A stretch of DNA of 7,993 nucleotides from NCBI GenBank assembly GCA_958352145.1, contig CATWNM010000053.1, forward strand, positions 1 to 7,993. Direction: 5' to 3'. The first letter of the stretch is position 1; each line of letters opens with the position of its first letter. This document shows positions 1 through 7,412 of this stretch, piece by piece. This stretch comes from an uncultured Eubacteriales bacterium. Its GTDB lineage: Bacteria; Bacillota; Clostridia; Oscillospirales; CAG-272. The translations under genes were made by a program, and so were the position numbers. The notes beneath the pieces were generated by a model. It searched no databases. It was given only the letters and a program-made list of their open reading frames with translations, and was not told where the DNA came from.

Positions 1-7
1 ACACCAT
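1..7 (-). CDS. Start of a downstream gene, cut by the left edge (possibly dxr)
   Basis: Seven bases after the cdsA stop region there is an ATG (bases 7-5) immediately followed in frame by GTG (4-2). The cdsA stop codon TAA is itself the start of a Shine-Dalgarno-like TAAGGGG (bases 16-10). Spacing from GGGG is only 2 bases to the ATG but 5 bases to the GTG, so GTG may be the true start. Only one or two codons are visible, so the product cannot be read. In many Firmicutes the gene after cdsA is dxr (DXP reductoisomerase, MEP isoprenoid pathway), followed by rseP; that identity is inference from synteny alone. Confidence 0.4.
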
Positions 8-13
8 TTCCCC

Positions 14-853
14 TTATTTAAATATAGAAAGCATGGATGGATTGGCAAGCAGAAGATACATGACCGGCGCAACGGCGATCACACTGTCAAACCGATCCAT
101 GATTCCGCCATGACCTGGAAAAATCTTTCCGTAATCCTTGATTCCACATTCCCGCTTGATAAAAGATGCGATCAGATCTCCAATCTGCGCCACCACCGAA
201 ATCGCCGCGCCGCACAAAAAAAGCGACAAGATATGCGGCCGCGCCGTGTCAAACCACCGGGCGTACAAAACGCCGCAGCCCACAAAGGCGGCTGCCGAAA
301 TCAGCGTTCCCCCAATCGCGCCCTCCACGGTCTTCTTCGGGCTGACCTCGGGAATCAGTTTACGCCGTCCGAAAAGCATCCCTGAAAAGTAAGCGAAAAT
401 ATCCGTAGCAAAAGCCACAACGACGATCATAATCAAAAAAAACAAGCCGTGCTCTTTCAAATCTCGGGTAGCGATCAGGCAGGAAAAACCGCACACGATA
501 TATGCGGTGCTCAAAAACACCCGCGACGCCAAAGAAAAAGGAATTTTTCCTTTCGAAAACATCGCGTGCGCAAGCACATAGAGACCGTACACATAAACCA
601 GCGCAAATAAGATCAGTCCGTCAAAATCGACGCCCGAAATCAGCCGGGTTATAGCGGGAACCGTCAGCGCGATCGCATAGGACGGAAGGGACAGCGCAAA
701 ATTTTTGTGTACGCCAAGGCAGCGCAGCATTTCAAAAACCGCGCCAAAGGACAAAAGAGAAACGGCAAGCACAAGCAAAAAGGTATCCGACCAATAAAGG
801 ATAGGCAGTGCCGCCAAAAGCAGGCATATACCCGTAAGAATTCTAACCAGCAT
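14..853 (-). CDS. cdsA: Phosphatidate cytidylyltransferase (CDP-diglyceride synthase)
   Basis: CdsA is an integral membrane enzyme that makes CDP-diacylglycerol from phosphatidate and CTP, the branch point to the acidic phospholipids and PE. The protein (279 aa from ATG) is strongly hydrophobic, with about eight likely membrane segments. Near the C-terminus it has the family signature: SFIKRECGIKD, then FPGHGGIMDRFD, ending near residue 256. The preceding cytosolic stretch TDIFAYFSGMLFGRRK...SPKKTVEG (about 150-178) is also typical, and the length is normal. Start choice: a TTG at base 859 would overlap the uppS stop as TTGA and give 281 aa. The ATG at 853 lies two bases after that stop and sits 8-9 bases from a GGCGGA element, so I prefer it. 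It is translationally linked to uppS and ends in TAAGGGG, which serves the next gene. The substrate phosphatidate is also the product of the lipid kinase at the right end of the window. Confidence 0.96.
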   Translation of the reverse strand: MLVRILTGICLLLAALPILYWSDTFLLVLAVSLLSFGAVFEMLRCLGVHKNFALSLPSYAIALTVPAITRLISGVDFDGLILFALVYVYGLYVLAHAMFSKGKIPFSLASRVFLSTAYIVCGFSCLIATRDLKEHGLFFLIMIVVVAFATDIFAYFSGMLFGRRKLIPEVSPKKTVEGAIGGTLISAAAFVGCGVLYARWFDTARPHILSLFLCGAAISVVAQIGDLIASFIKRECGIKDYGKIFPGHGGIMDRFDSVIAVAPVMYLLLANPSMLSIFK

Positions 854-855
854 AT

Positions 856-1569
856 TCAAAGTCCGCCATAGCGGCGTTTTCTCCTGTAAAACTCATCCAC
901 AATTTTATCGATTTCATGCGGAGCGAGATCCGGCCAAAGCGTATCTGTGAAATAAAGCTCCGCATACGCCGCCTGCCAGAGCAAAAAATTGGACAGCCGG
1001 ATATCGCCGCCCGTTCGCACGATTAAATCCGGATCGGGGCAATGTGCGGTATAGAGCGCGGCCGCGACGTCCGCCTCGGTCACATGACTTGCACCGCGTT
1101 CAATCAGCACATTGCAGGCATGCGCGAGTTCTGCGCGCGAACCGTAATTCAGCGCGATATTTAAAAGCAGTTCTTTTTGCTCGGACATTTTTTCCACATT
1201 GGCGATCTTTTTTTGCAGCGTTTCGGGAAAGATGCTTTTATCGCCGAGAAAAACCAGCCGGATATTATTTTCCTCCATTGAAGCGACCGCGTCGTCTATG
1301 TAGTCCGACAAAAGTCCCAATATCGCGTCCACTTCATGCTTTGGACGTTTCCAGTTCTCCGTAGAAAAAGCGTAAACGGTAATGATCTTGATGCCAATGT
1401 CGCCGCAATAGCGTATGACCTTTTTAAAATTTTTGGCGCCGTTTACATGCCCGTACTCGCGCGGCATCGAACGTTTCTTCGCCCACCGGCCGTTGCCGTC
1501 CATAATAAACGCGATATGCCGAAGCCGCCCGTCGGCTTTCACATGATGTTCTTTCCGCTTAAAAAACAT
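856..1569 (-). CDS. uppS: Isoprenyl transferase, undecaprenyl diphosphate synthase
   Basis: This is a cis-prenyltransferase that extends farnesyl diphosphate with isopentenyl diphosphate, normally to C55 undecaprenyl diphosphate, the lipid carrier for peptidoglycan and other wall polymers. The protein is 237 aa, slightly short of the usual 240-255. All family motifs are present: HIAFIMDGNGRWA (18-30; D24 matches the catalytic Asp), TVYAFSTENWKRP (64-76), LNYGSRAE (140-147), and RTGGDIRLSNFLLWQ (185-199) with R185 and R191 for diphosphate binding, then AYAELYFTDTLWPD with E204. The start ATG follows an AAGAGG ribosome site about 5 bases upstream. Chain length cannot be read from sequence; a shorter product is possible but the context (single housekeeping copy beside cdsA) favours C55. 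It is separated from frr by a spacer with a strong palindrome, and runs directly into cdsA. Confidence 0.97.
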   Translation of the reverse strand: MFFKRKEHHVKADGRLRHIAFIMDGNGRWAKKRSMPREYGHVNGAKNFKKVIRYCGDIGIKIITVYAFSTENWKRPKHEVDAILGLLSDYIDDAVASMEENNIRLVFLGDKSIFPETLQKKIANVEKMSEQKELLLNIALNYGSRAELAHACNVLIERGASHVTEADVAAALYTAHCPDPDLIVRTGGDIRLSNFLLWQAAYAELYFTDTLWPDLAPHEIDKIVDEFYRRKRRYGGL

Positions 1570-1588
1570 AATTTCCTCTTAGCAAATC

Positions 1589-1614
1589 GGGCTGAAAGAC
1601 GCGTCTTTCAGCCC
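1589..1614. repeat. Perfect 26-bp palindrome between frr and uppS
   Basis: The arm GGGCTGAAAGACG is followed at once by its exact reverse complement, with no mismatch. As RNA it would fold, on either strand, into a stem of about 11 bp capped by a small loop. The stem is strong enough for an intrinsic terminator, but the minus-strand transcript continues GAUUUGC instead of a U-run. Reading on the plus strand, the following bases are CACAAAA. It could be a leaky terminator or attenuator reducing uppS-cdsA expression relative to frr, an mRNA processing or stability element, or one copy of a dispersed palindromic repeat. The sequence alone does not decide between these. Confidence 0.8.
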
Positions 1615-1629
1615 ACAAAATACCCAACA

Positions 1630-1647
1630 AAGCGTGCACAAACGCTT
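1630..1647 (-). other. Small inverted repeat at the frr stop codon
   Basis: Read on the minus strand, AAGCGT and ACGCTT form a 6-bp stem around the loop TTGTGC. The first two bases of the stem come from the frr stop codon TAA. It is followed by TGTTGGGTATTTTGTG, which has only a broken T-run, so it is at best a poor terminator. It may act together with the larger palindrome 15 bases further downstream. A 6-bp stem of this kind could also arise by chance. Confidence 0.35.
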
Positions 1648-2200
1648 AAATCGACATGATCTCCTTATCCTTTTCAGCCGCTATCGTGTCGATTTCCTTA
1701 ATAAACCGGTCGGTCAAATCCTGAACCGCTTTGTCACTTGCCTTCGCTTCATCCTCAGTCATCTCGCTGTTTTTCTTCATTTCCTTCGTTTTGTCATTCG
1801 CCTCACGGCGCACATTGCGGACGGCCACCTTTGCCTCCTCGCAGAGCTTTGCCGCCTGTTTGACAAGCTCGCGGCGGCGTTCTTCGGTCGGCTGCGGGAA
1901 CGCCAGCCGCAACACTTTGCCGTCATTTTGCGGCGTAATACCAACATCCGACGCCAAAATCGCCCTTTCAATATTTTTTAGCGTACTTGCATCCCATGGG
2001 GCAATCACAAGCGTGCGGGGATCGGGAATCTGCACCGCCGCCATCTGCGAAACCGGCGTAGGCGTGCCGTAATAATCCACCGTCACGCGCGCAAGCACGT
2101 CGGGGCTTGCTTTGCCCGCGCGAATCGTGCCGAGGTTCTGCCGGAGCGACGCGATGGTTTTCTGCATTTTGCTTTCATATTCTTTGGTATCAAGTTTCAT
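1646..2200 (-). CDS. frr: Ribosome recycling factor
   Basis: RRF acts in the cytosol with EF-G to split the post-termination ribosome so that its subunits can be reused. The 184-aa length is standard. The two-domain layout is visible: an N-terminal helix containing LRQNLGTIRAGKASPDVL (19-36), a beta-rich domain II (about 31-104) with VDYYGTPTPVSQMA and DPRTLVIAPWD, the junction PQPTEERRRELVKQ, and long charged C-terminal helices carrying VRNVRREAND (127-136). A clear GGAGG (bases 2212-2208) sits 7 bases before the ATG, within the 17-base gap after pyrH. The pyrH-frr pair is one of the most conserved neighbours in bacteria and almost certainly shares a transcript from the promoter upstream of pyrH. 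Confidence 0.98.
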   Translation of the reverse strand: MKLDTKEYESKMQKTIASLRQNLGTIRAGKASPDVLARVTVDYYGTPTPVSQMAAVQIPDPRTLVIAPWDASTLKNIERAILASDVGITPQNDGKVLRLAFPQPTEERRRELVKQAAKLCEEAKVAVRNVRREANDKTKEMKKNSEMTEDEAKASDKAVQDLTDRFIKEIDTIAAEKDKEIMSI

Positions 2201-2217
2201 TTGTCCGCCTCCAAATT

Positions 2218-2934
2218 TTACTTTACAATCGTACCGATCTCCTCGCCCATGACAGCCTTATAAATATTGTCCGGATCGTCGAGACCGAATACAAGTATCG
2301 GTATGTGATTGTCCATACAAAAGGACGTTGCCGTGGAATCCATTGCCGCCAGTCCGCGCGACAGGATCTCCTGATATGTGATTTTGTCAATTTTTGTCGC
2401 GTTTGCGTCTTTGCGCGGATCGGCGGTATATACGCCGTCAATATTTTTCGCCAGCAGCACGACGTCCGCATTGATCTCCGCCGCGCGAAGCACCGCTGCG
2501 GTATCCGTCGAAAAATACGGAGAGCCCAGGCCGCAGCCGAAAATCGTAACCCTGCCCTTTTCCAAGTGACGAACGGCACGATTGCGTATATAGGGTTCTG
2601 CCATCGCTTTCATTTCTACGGCCGTCATGACACGGGTCGTCACGCCCGCGCGTTCAAACGCATCCTGAAGCGCAAGCGCATTGATAACCGTAGCCAGCAT
2701 CCCCATATGATCTGCCCGCACGCGATCCATATTCACGCCCTGCCGCCCGCGCCAGATATTACCCGCACCGACCACAACGCCGACTTCTACGCCGGCATCC
2801 ACGCATTTTTTAACGACCGCCGCAATCTCGTCTATAAATCCGTGATTGAAAATACCGTCCGCGTCCTTGGCCAGCGCCTCGCCGGATAGTTTGAGGAGCA
2901 CACGCCTGTATTTTGGTTGCTTTGCATCCGCCAT
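2218..2934 (-). CDS. pyrH: UMP kinase (uridylate kinase)
   Basis: PyrH phosphorylates UMP to UDP with ATP. It is the bacterial hexameric enzyme of the amino-acid-kinase fold, unrelated to eukaryotic UMP/CMP kinases, and is normally regulated by GTP and UTP. The 238-aa protein shows RVLLKLSGEAL (11-21), GAGNIWRG (56-63), DRVRADHMGMLATVINALAL (70-89), STDTAAVLRAAEI (142-154), KNIDGVYTADPRKD (163-176) and MDSTATSFCMDN (198-209). One variation is visible: the loop usually written GTGNP/YF in Firmicutes here reads GLGSPYF (135-141), so the Thr and Asn positions are Leu and Ser; actinobacterial PyrH also departs from GTGNP here. The start ATG has a moderate AAAGGTG ribosome site about 10 bases upstream. 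The usual upstream partners rpsB and tsf are absent; polC lies there instead. Confidence 0.98.
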   Translation of the reverse strand: MADAKQPKYRRVLLKLSGEALAKDADGIFNHGFIDEIAAVVKKCVDAGVEVGVVVGAGNIWRGRQGVNMDRVRADHMGMLATVINALALQDAFERAGVTTRVMTAVEMKAMAEPYIRNRAVRHLEKGRVTIFGCGLGSPYFSTDTAAVLRAAEINADVVLLAKNIDGVYTADPRKDANATKIDKITYQEILSRGLAAMDSTATSFCMDNHIPILVFGLDDPDNIYKAVMGEEIGTIVK

Positions 2935-2976
2935 ATTCTGTTAACACCTTTCAACCCAATCTTTTCTGCCGTTTCT

Positions 2977-3005
2977 ATTTTATACTATAAGATGGATTTT
3001 GTAAA
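2977..3005 (-). promoter_or_regulatory. pyrH promoter: Sigma-A-type promoter for pyrH-frr(-uppS-cdsA)
   Basis: On the minus strand a -35 TTTACA (bases 3005-3000) and a -10 TAAAAT (2982-2977) are separated by exactly 17 bases, each one mismatch from consensus. The -10 sits in an A/T-rich run (TAGTATAAAATAG) that stands out from its surroundings. Transcription would begin near base 2970, giving an untranslated leader of about 35 bases before the pyrH ATG at 2934. The spacer between polC and pyrH is 92 bases, and no convincing terminator precedes the promoter, so pyrH could also be reached by read-through from polC. Confidence 0.75.
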
Positions 3006-3026
3006 CCGTTTTTGAAGAAAAAGCCC

Positions 3027-6000
3027 TCAAAAGAAAGAAAACTGATTGGTTTCGCTTAAATTGTCCAAAACGCCGTTGCGAGACAAAATCTCCACCACGC
3101 TTTTATTCAGCTGCGCGCGCTCGCGAAGCTCCTCAATTGAGAAAAATTCTCCCTCTCCGCGTGCCTCCGCGATTTTCTGCGCAGCCGTCTCCCCAAGACC
3201 GCCGAGAGACGAGAACGGAAGCCGGATTTTCCCATTTTCCGGCAGGAACGCAGCGGCGTCCGATTTATACAAATCCACAGGCAAAAACTGAACGCCGCGC
3301 GCAAGCGCTTCACGAACGAGCTGCAAAGCGGTGACCATTTCAGCATCTTTCTGCGTTGCATCCTCTTTCGCGGAAAGCTCGTCGATCTTAGCCGAAACCG
3401 CACCGCGGCCGCGCATAACGATCTCACCGTCGCAGCCGCCGGGCGCCACCGTAAAATAAGCGGCATAAAATTCCATCGGATAATAAATTTTATACCACGC
3501 CAGGCGGATCGCGCTCATCACGTACGCCGCGGCATGCGCTTTCGGAAACATATAGTTAATTTTTTTGCAGGATGCGATATACCACTCGGGCACATCGTGC
3601 GCCAGCATTTCCTGCTCCCATTCGGGCGTGAGCCCTTTTCCCTTACGCACCGACTCCATAATCTTAAAGGCCAGTCCATTGTCAAGCCCATGCCGGATCA
3701 AATAAAGCATGATGCCGTCACGTGTGCCCACTACCTCCGAAATCGTACAGGTTCCGGCGCGGATCAGATCCTGCGCATTTCCGAGCCAAACGTCGGTGCC
3801 ATGCGTCAGGCCGGAAATCTGCAAAAGATCGGCAAAGTTCTGCGGTTTGGCATCCACCAGCACGCTTTGGATAAAGCGCGTGCCCATCTCAGGCAAGCCG
3901 AGCGTGCCGAGCGGGCAGCCGATATCGTCCGGCGTCACGCCAAGCGGCGCACAGGACAAAAACAGTTCATAAGCCGATCGGTCGTTCATTTTTACATCCA
4001 TGACGCTGGTATTCGTATATTTTTCCAGCATTTTATATTTGGTCGGCATATCATGTCCCAGTTCGTCAAGCTTCAGAATCGTATCATGCAGATAAGAGAA
4101 CTGAAAATGCGTCGTCACAATATTGGAATTCGGATCATCTGCCGGATGCTGCACGGGCGTAAAATCATAAATGCTGTACTCTTTCGGAACGACGATGATT
4201 CCGCCCGGATGCTGGCCAGTCGTCCGTTTGACGCCGACGCAGCCCGCCACAAGGCGATCCACATCCGCACGGCAAAGAGAAACGCCGCGCTCCTCCAGAT
4301 ATTTTGAAACAAATCCAAACGCAGTTTTTGAAGCCAAGGTCCCGATCGTCCCCGCGCGGAACACATTTTCACTGCCGAACAGTTCCTCTGTGTATTTATG
4401 CACGCGCCCCTGCACATCGCCCGAAAAGTTCAAATCGATATCTGGCGATTTATCCCCGTAAAAACCGAGGAACGTCTCAAACGGGATGTCGTGGCCGTCA
4501 CCATGATAAAGCGCGCCGCAAACCGGACAGTTTTTGTCCGGCAGATCGAAGCCGGAACCGACTGAACCGTCGGTAAAAAATTCGCTGTGCCTGCATTTCG
4601 GACAAACATAGTGCGGCGGCAGCGGATTGACTTCCGAAATTCCTGCCATCGAAGCGACAAAAGAGGAGCCGACCGAACCGCGGGAGCCTACCAGGTATCC
4701 CTGACTCTCACTGTAGGCGACCAGCTTCTGCGCAATCATATAGAGCACCGCAAAGCCATGCTTGATAATGGAATCCAACTCCTTGGCGAGGCGCTTTTCC
4801 ACAATTTCCGGAAGTTTTTCGCCGTAAATGGAACGCGCGCGCTCCCAGCACATGCGCTGAAGATCCTCCTCTGCGCCCTCCATATTCGGCGTATAGGTGC
4901 CCTTTGGAATCGGACGGATTTCCTCGATCATGTCATTGATGCGGTTGGTATTCGCCACCACAACTTCATACGCGGTTTCCTCTCCGAGATAGCTGAATTC
5001 CTCCAGCATTTCCTCGGTCGTGCGGTAATACAGCCCCACATCGCGGTCGGCATCCGAAAATTTCAAGCCAGAAAGCAAAATTTTTCGATAGATCTCATCC
5101 TCCCGGTTCAAAAAATGCGCGTCGCACGTTGCAACGACAGGCTTTCCAAGTTTTTTCCCCAGAGCGACGATTTTCCGATTCAGCGCGCGAAGCCCTTCGT
5201 CGTCCGCCACTTTTCCCTCCGCAATAAGAAAGCGGTTGTTGCAGACCGGCTGAATTTCCAGATAATCATAAAATTCCGCAATTTTTTCAATTTCCTCCTG
5301 TGAACGGCCGTCAAGCACCGCACGAAACAGTTCTCCCGCCTCGCAGGCTGATCCGATCAGAAGCCCGTCGCGATATTGCTCAAGCACCGTTTTGGGAATG
5401 CGCGGATTACGCCGGTAATAATTGAGATAACTCATCGAAATGAGCTTATACAGATTTTTGAGGCCAGTCAAATTTTTTACCAGCAGGATCTGATGATATG
5501 TACGAAGCTTCAAAGGATCCGCGCTTTCGCTCATCGCGCTGTTGATCCGTTCAAGATCCGCAATGCCTTCGTTTTTCAATTTTTCGGCCATTTTGAAAAA
5601 GATATTGGCCAGCATCTCGGCATCGTCGCAGGCGCGGTGGTGATTGAAATCGCCCAGTCCATAATACTCGGCGAGCGTATCCAATCTATGCCGCTTCAGA
5701 TCCGGATTCGCGAAGCGCGAAAGGGCGACCGTGTCCATATAAGGATTGCGAAACGGTATATGAAGCTTCTCGGCGGCCGCCCGGATAAAGCTTATATCAA
5801 AATTGGCATTATGCGCAATCAGCAGGCGCTCTCCGACAAAATCGAGAAAGTCCGGAATGGCTTTTTCAATCCCCGGCGCATCGGCGACCATCTCGTTGGT
5901 GATGCCGGTCAATTCGGTGATATTCTGCGGAATGGGCATGCCCGGATTGACAAACGTATTGTAACGCGCAAGCACCTGCCCGCCCTGAATCTTCACCGCG

Positions 6001-7406
6001 CCGATTTCGGTAATGCCGCAGTTTGCTACCGAAAGCCCCGTAGTTTCAATATCAAATACTATAAATTCATCTTCCAGCGTCGCGCCTGCAAGATCGCCGT
6101 ATACCGCACGCGCGGTATCGTCGACAAAGTACGCCTCCATACCATATATGACCTTGACGCCGCCCTGTTTTTCGGCGGCCAGCATCATTTCCGGAAAGGA
6201 CTGCACGTTTCCGTGATCGGTGATCGCGATGGCCGGGTGCCCAAAACGCTTGGCAGCCGCGATCGCATCGGCAGGACTAATAATCGCATCCATCTGAGAC
6301 ATGACGCTGTGCAAATGCAGTTCCACCCGTTTTTGCGGCGCGCGATCCTCGCGCAGCACCTCGGCAATCTGCGCAATGTGCTGCGGACGCATCACGTTTT
6401 CATTTGTGAAAGTATCCATGCGCAGCCGGCCGTATACGGCATAGCACCGGCCGATTTTGATTTCGGAGACAAATTCGATTTCCTCTGTAAGGTAAACGCC
6501 GCGCAGGAAAATAGACGAATCTCCGTCGGTGATCCCGATGCTGACATTGATTTTATCGCCCCGGCGGGTCTCTCGGGTATCCACTGAAAAAACCTTGCCC
6601 ATAATCAAATGCGTGCCGGTCGATTTTTGCAACCGCCGCATCGGCGTCGGCGCGGCAAACAAAAATTCCTCGCCGAGCACCTGACGGCTCTCCCGAGTGT
6701 CAAATAGCATAAAGCCGCTTTTAAACAGCGCATCGCCAAGCTGTTCGCCGTCGAGCGCTTCGCTGTTCAGCGTATCCGCCATCGGCAGGCGCTCAGGCTG
6801 CACCGGCGCGCCGTTTGGCTCGGGCGGCGCCTGCTCTGCGGCTAGCGCACGCGCAATATCTGCATCCAAACGGCGAAAGTCTCCTTCAAACACGTTTTTC
6901 CGAACGCTTTCTATATAAGCGGGATCCTCGCTCGAGAGAATTTCCACTTTAAAATCTAATGAAAATTCGCTTTTGATAATTCCGGCAATCACATCTGCCG
7001 TCCGCGCCATATCAAGGATTCCGATCCCTCCCGCGCCAAACGGAACGCGGATGCGAATACAGGACTCCGAAACTTCTATATCCGCATAATGAAAAAAGCC
7101 CCGAGATACAGTACCGACACGCTCTGTTTCAGTCAAAACCTCGGTCATATAATTTTTTGTAAACTTTTCCGCCGGATAACGCGGGAAAATCCGCACGGAA
7201 TTCAGCGTATGCGCAGCCGCCAATTCGCCCTCGAGCGCATACAAAAGCGATTTTTCAACGATCTCCGGGAAAAATGCCCGCACCTCGACCATACGCCGCT
7301 CTCGGTCCACACGGAGCGAGACTTCTTTCGCGCATTTCATCACCGACGCACGGCTCTCCGAAGCCGGCGTATAGGCCGGAAAATATTCCGGCAGGGATTT
7401 TGCCAT
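3027..7406 (-). CDS. polC: DNA polymerase III PolC-type catalytic subunit
   Basis: PolC is the essential replicative DNA polymerase of Firmicutes, with built-in 3'-5' proofreading. At 1459 aa it has normal length. Domains in order: N-terminal region (1-230, with a Pro/Ala-rich linker near 189-208); OB fold (about 264-350); PHP first half with H364, H366, D373, H398, E424; DEDDh exonuclease inserted at about 446-610 (D452/E454 in FDIETTG, AHNANFD, HRACDD with H590 and D595); PHP second half (about 635-770, with H638, C688, D762, H764); palm with zinc ligands C935/C938 and C960/C963, and catalytic D989 and D991 (SPDIDLNF) plus D1114 (LKLDELGHD); fingers with KRTTGQHPGG and INYMFPKAHAAAYV (1283-1296). 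The protein ends in QFSFF, matching the beta-clamp-binding pentapeptide. AAGGAG lies 6 bases before the ATG and overlaps the stop of the lipid kinase gene, so the two are probably cotranscribed. Confidence 0.99.
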   Translation of the reverse strand: MAKSLPEYFPAYTPASESRASVMKCAKEVSLRVDRERRMVEVRAFFPEIVEKSLLYALEGELAAAHTLNSVRIFPRYPAEKFTKNYMTEVLTETERVGTVSRGFFHYADIEVSESCIRIRVPFGAGGIGILDMARTADVIAGIIKSEFSLDFKVEILSSEDPAYIESVRKNVFEGDFRRLDADIARALAAEQAPPEPNGAPVQPERLPMADTLNSEALDGEQLGDALFKSGFMLFDTRESRQVLGEEFLFAAPTPMRRLQKSTGTHLIMGKVFSVDTRETRRGDKINVSIGITDGDSSIFLRGVYLTEEIEFVSEIKIGRCYAVYGRLRMDTFTNENVMRPQHIAQIAEVLREDRAPQKRVELHLHSVMSQMDAIISPADAIAAAKRFGHPAIAITDHGNVQSFPEMMLAAEKQGGVKVIYGMEAYFVDDTARAVYGDLAGATLEDEFIVFDIETTGLSVANCGITEIGAVKIQGGQVLARYNTFVNPGMPIPQNITELTGITNEMVADAPGIEKAIPDFLDFVGERLLIAHNANFDISFIRAAAEKLHIPFRNPYMDTVALSRFANPDLKRHRLDTLAEYYGLGDFNHHRACDDAEMLANIFFKMAEKLKNEGIADLERINSAMSESADPLKLRTYHQILLVKNLTGLKNLYKLISMSYLNYYRRNPRIPKTVLEQYRDGLLIGSACEAGELFRAVLDGRSQEEIEKIAEFYDYLEIQPVCNNRFLIAEGKVADDEGLRALNRKIVALGKKLGKPVVATCDAHFLNREDEIYRKILLSGLKFSDADRDVGLYYRTTEEMLEEFSYLGEETAYEVVVANTNRINDMIEEIRPIPKGTYTPNMEGAEEDLQRMCWERARSIYGEKLPEIVEKRLAKELDSIIKHGFAVLYMIAQKLVAYSESQGYLVGSRGSVGSSFVASMAGISEVNPLPPHYVCPKCRHSEFFTDGSVGSGFDLPDKNCPVCGALYHGDGHDIPFETFLGFYGDKSPDIDLNFSGDVQGRVHKYTEELFGSENVFRAGTIGTLASKTAFGFVSKYLEERGVSLCRADVDRLVAGCVGVKRTTGQHPGGIIVVPKEYSIYDFTPVQHPADDPNSNIVTTHFQFSYLHDTILKLDELGHDMPTKYKMLEKYTNTSVMDVKMNDRSAYELFLSCAPLGVTPDDIGCPLGTLGLPEMGTRFIQSVLVDAKPQNFADLLQISGLTHGTDVWLGNAQDLIRAGTCTISEVVGTRDGIMLYLIRHGLDNGLAFKIMESVRKGKGLTPEWEQEMLAHDVPEWYIASCKKINYMFPKAHAAAYVMSAIRLAWYKIYYPMEFYAAYFTVAPGGCDGEIVMRGRGAVSAKIDELSAKEDATQKDAEMVTALQLVREALARGVQFLPVDLYKSDAAAFLPENGKIRLPFSSLGGLGETAAQKIAEARGEGEFFSIEELRERAQLNKSVVEILSRNGVLDNLSETNQFSFF

Positions 7407-7412
7407 TTTCTG

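Noticed and set aside
1589..1614. Calling the frr-uppS palindrome a definite rho-independent terminator
   Set aside because: The stem is strong but the following minus-strand bases are GATTTGC, not a U-run, and the gene downstream is cotranscribed in most Firmicutes. Kept as a palindrome of undecided function.
3000..3026. Intrinsic terminator after polC
   Set aside because: The minus strand after the stop reads GGGCTTTTTCTTC, which has a T-run but no upstream partner for the GGGC. The only inverted repeat is a 5-bp A/T stem (TTTTTCTTCAAAAA), too weak to call.
3800..4100. Possible inactivation of PolC or an inserted intein
   Set aside because: All catalytic motifs are intact and contiguous, length is typical for the family, and no extra domain beyond the normal exonuclease insertion in PHP is present.
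5376..6587. A 403-codon plus-strand open frame opposite polC, plus similar ones at 3534-4307, 4587-5303 and 2107-2889
   Set aside because: All lie wholly or mostly antisense to unmistakable genes in exact codon register. The longest starts at a TTG. Their translations are rich in Arg, His and Ile and resemble no family I recognise. They are explained by rare TTA/CTA/TCA use in the sense gene.
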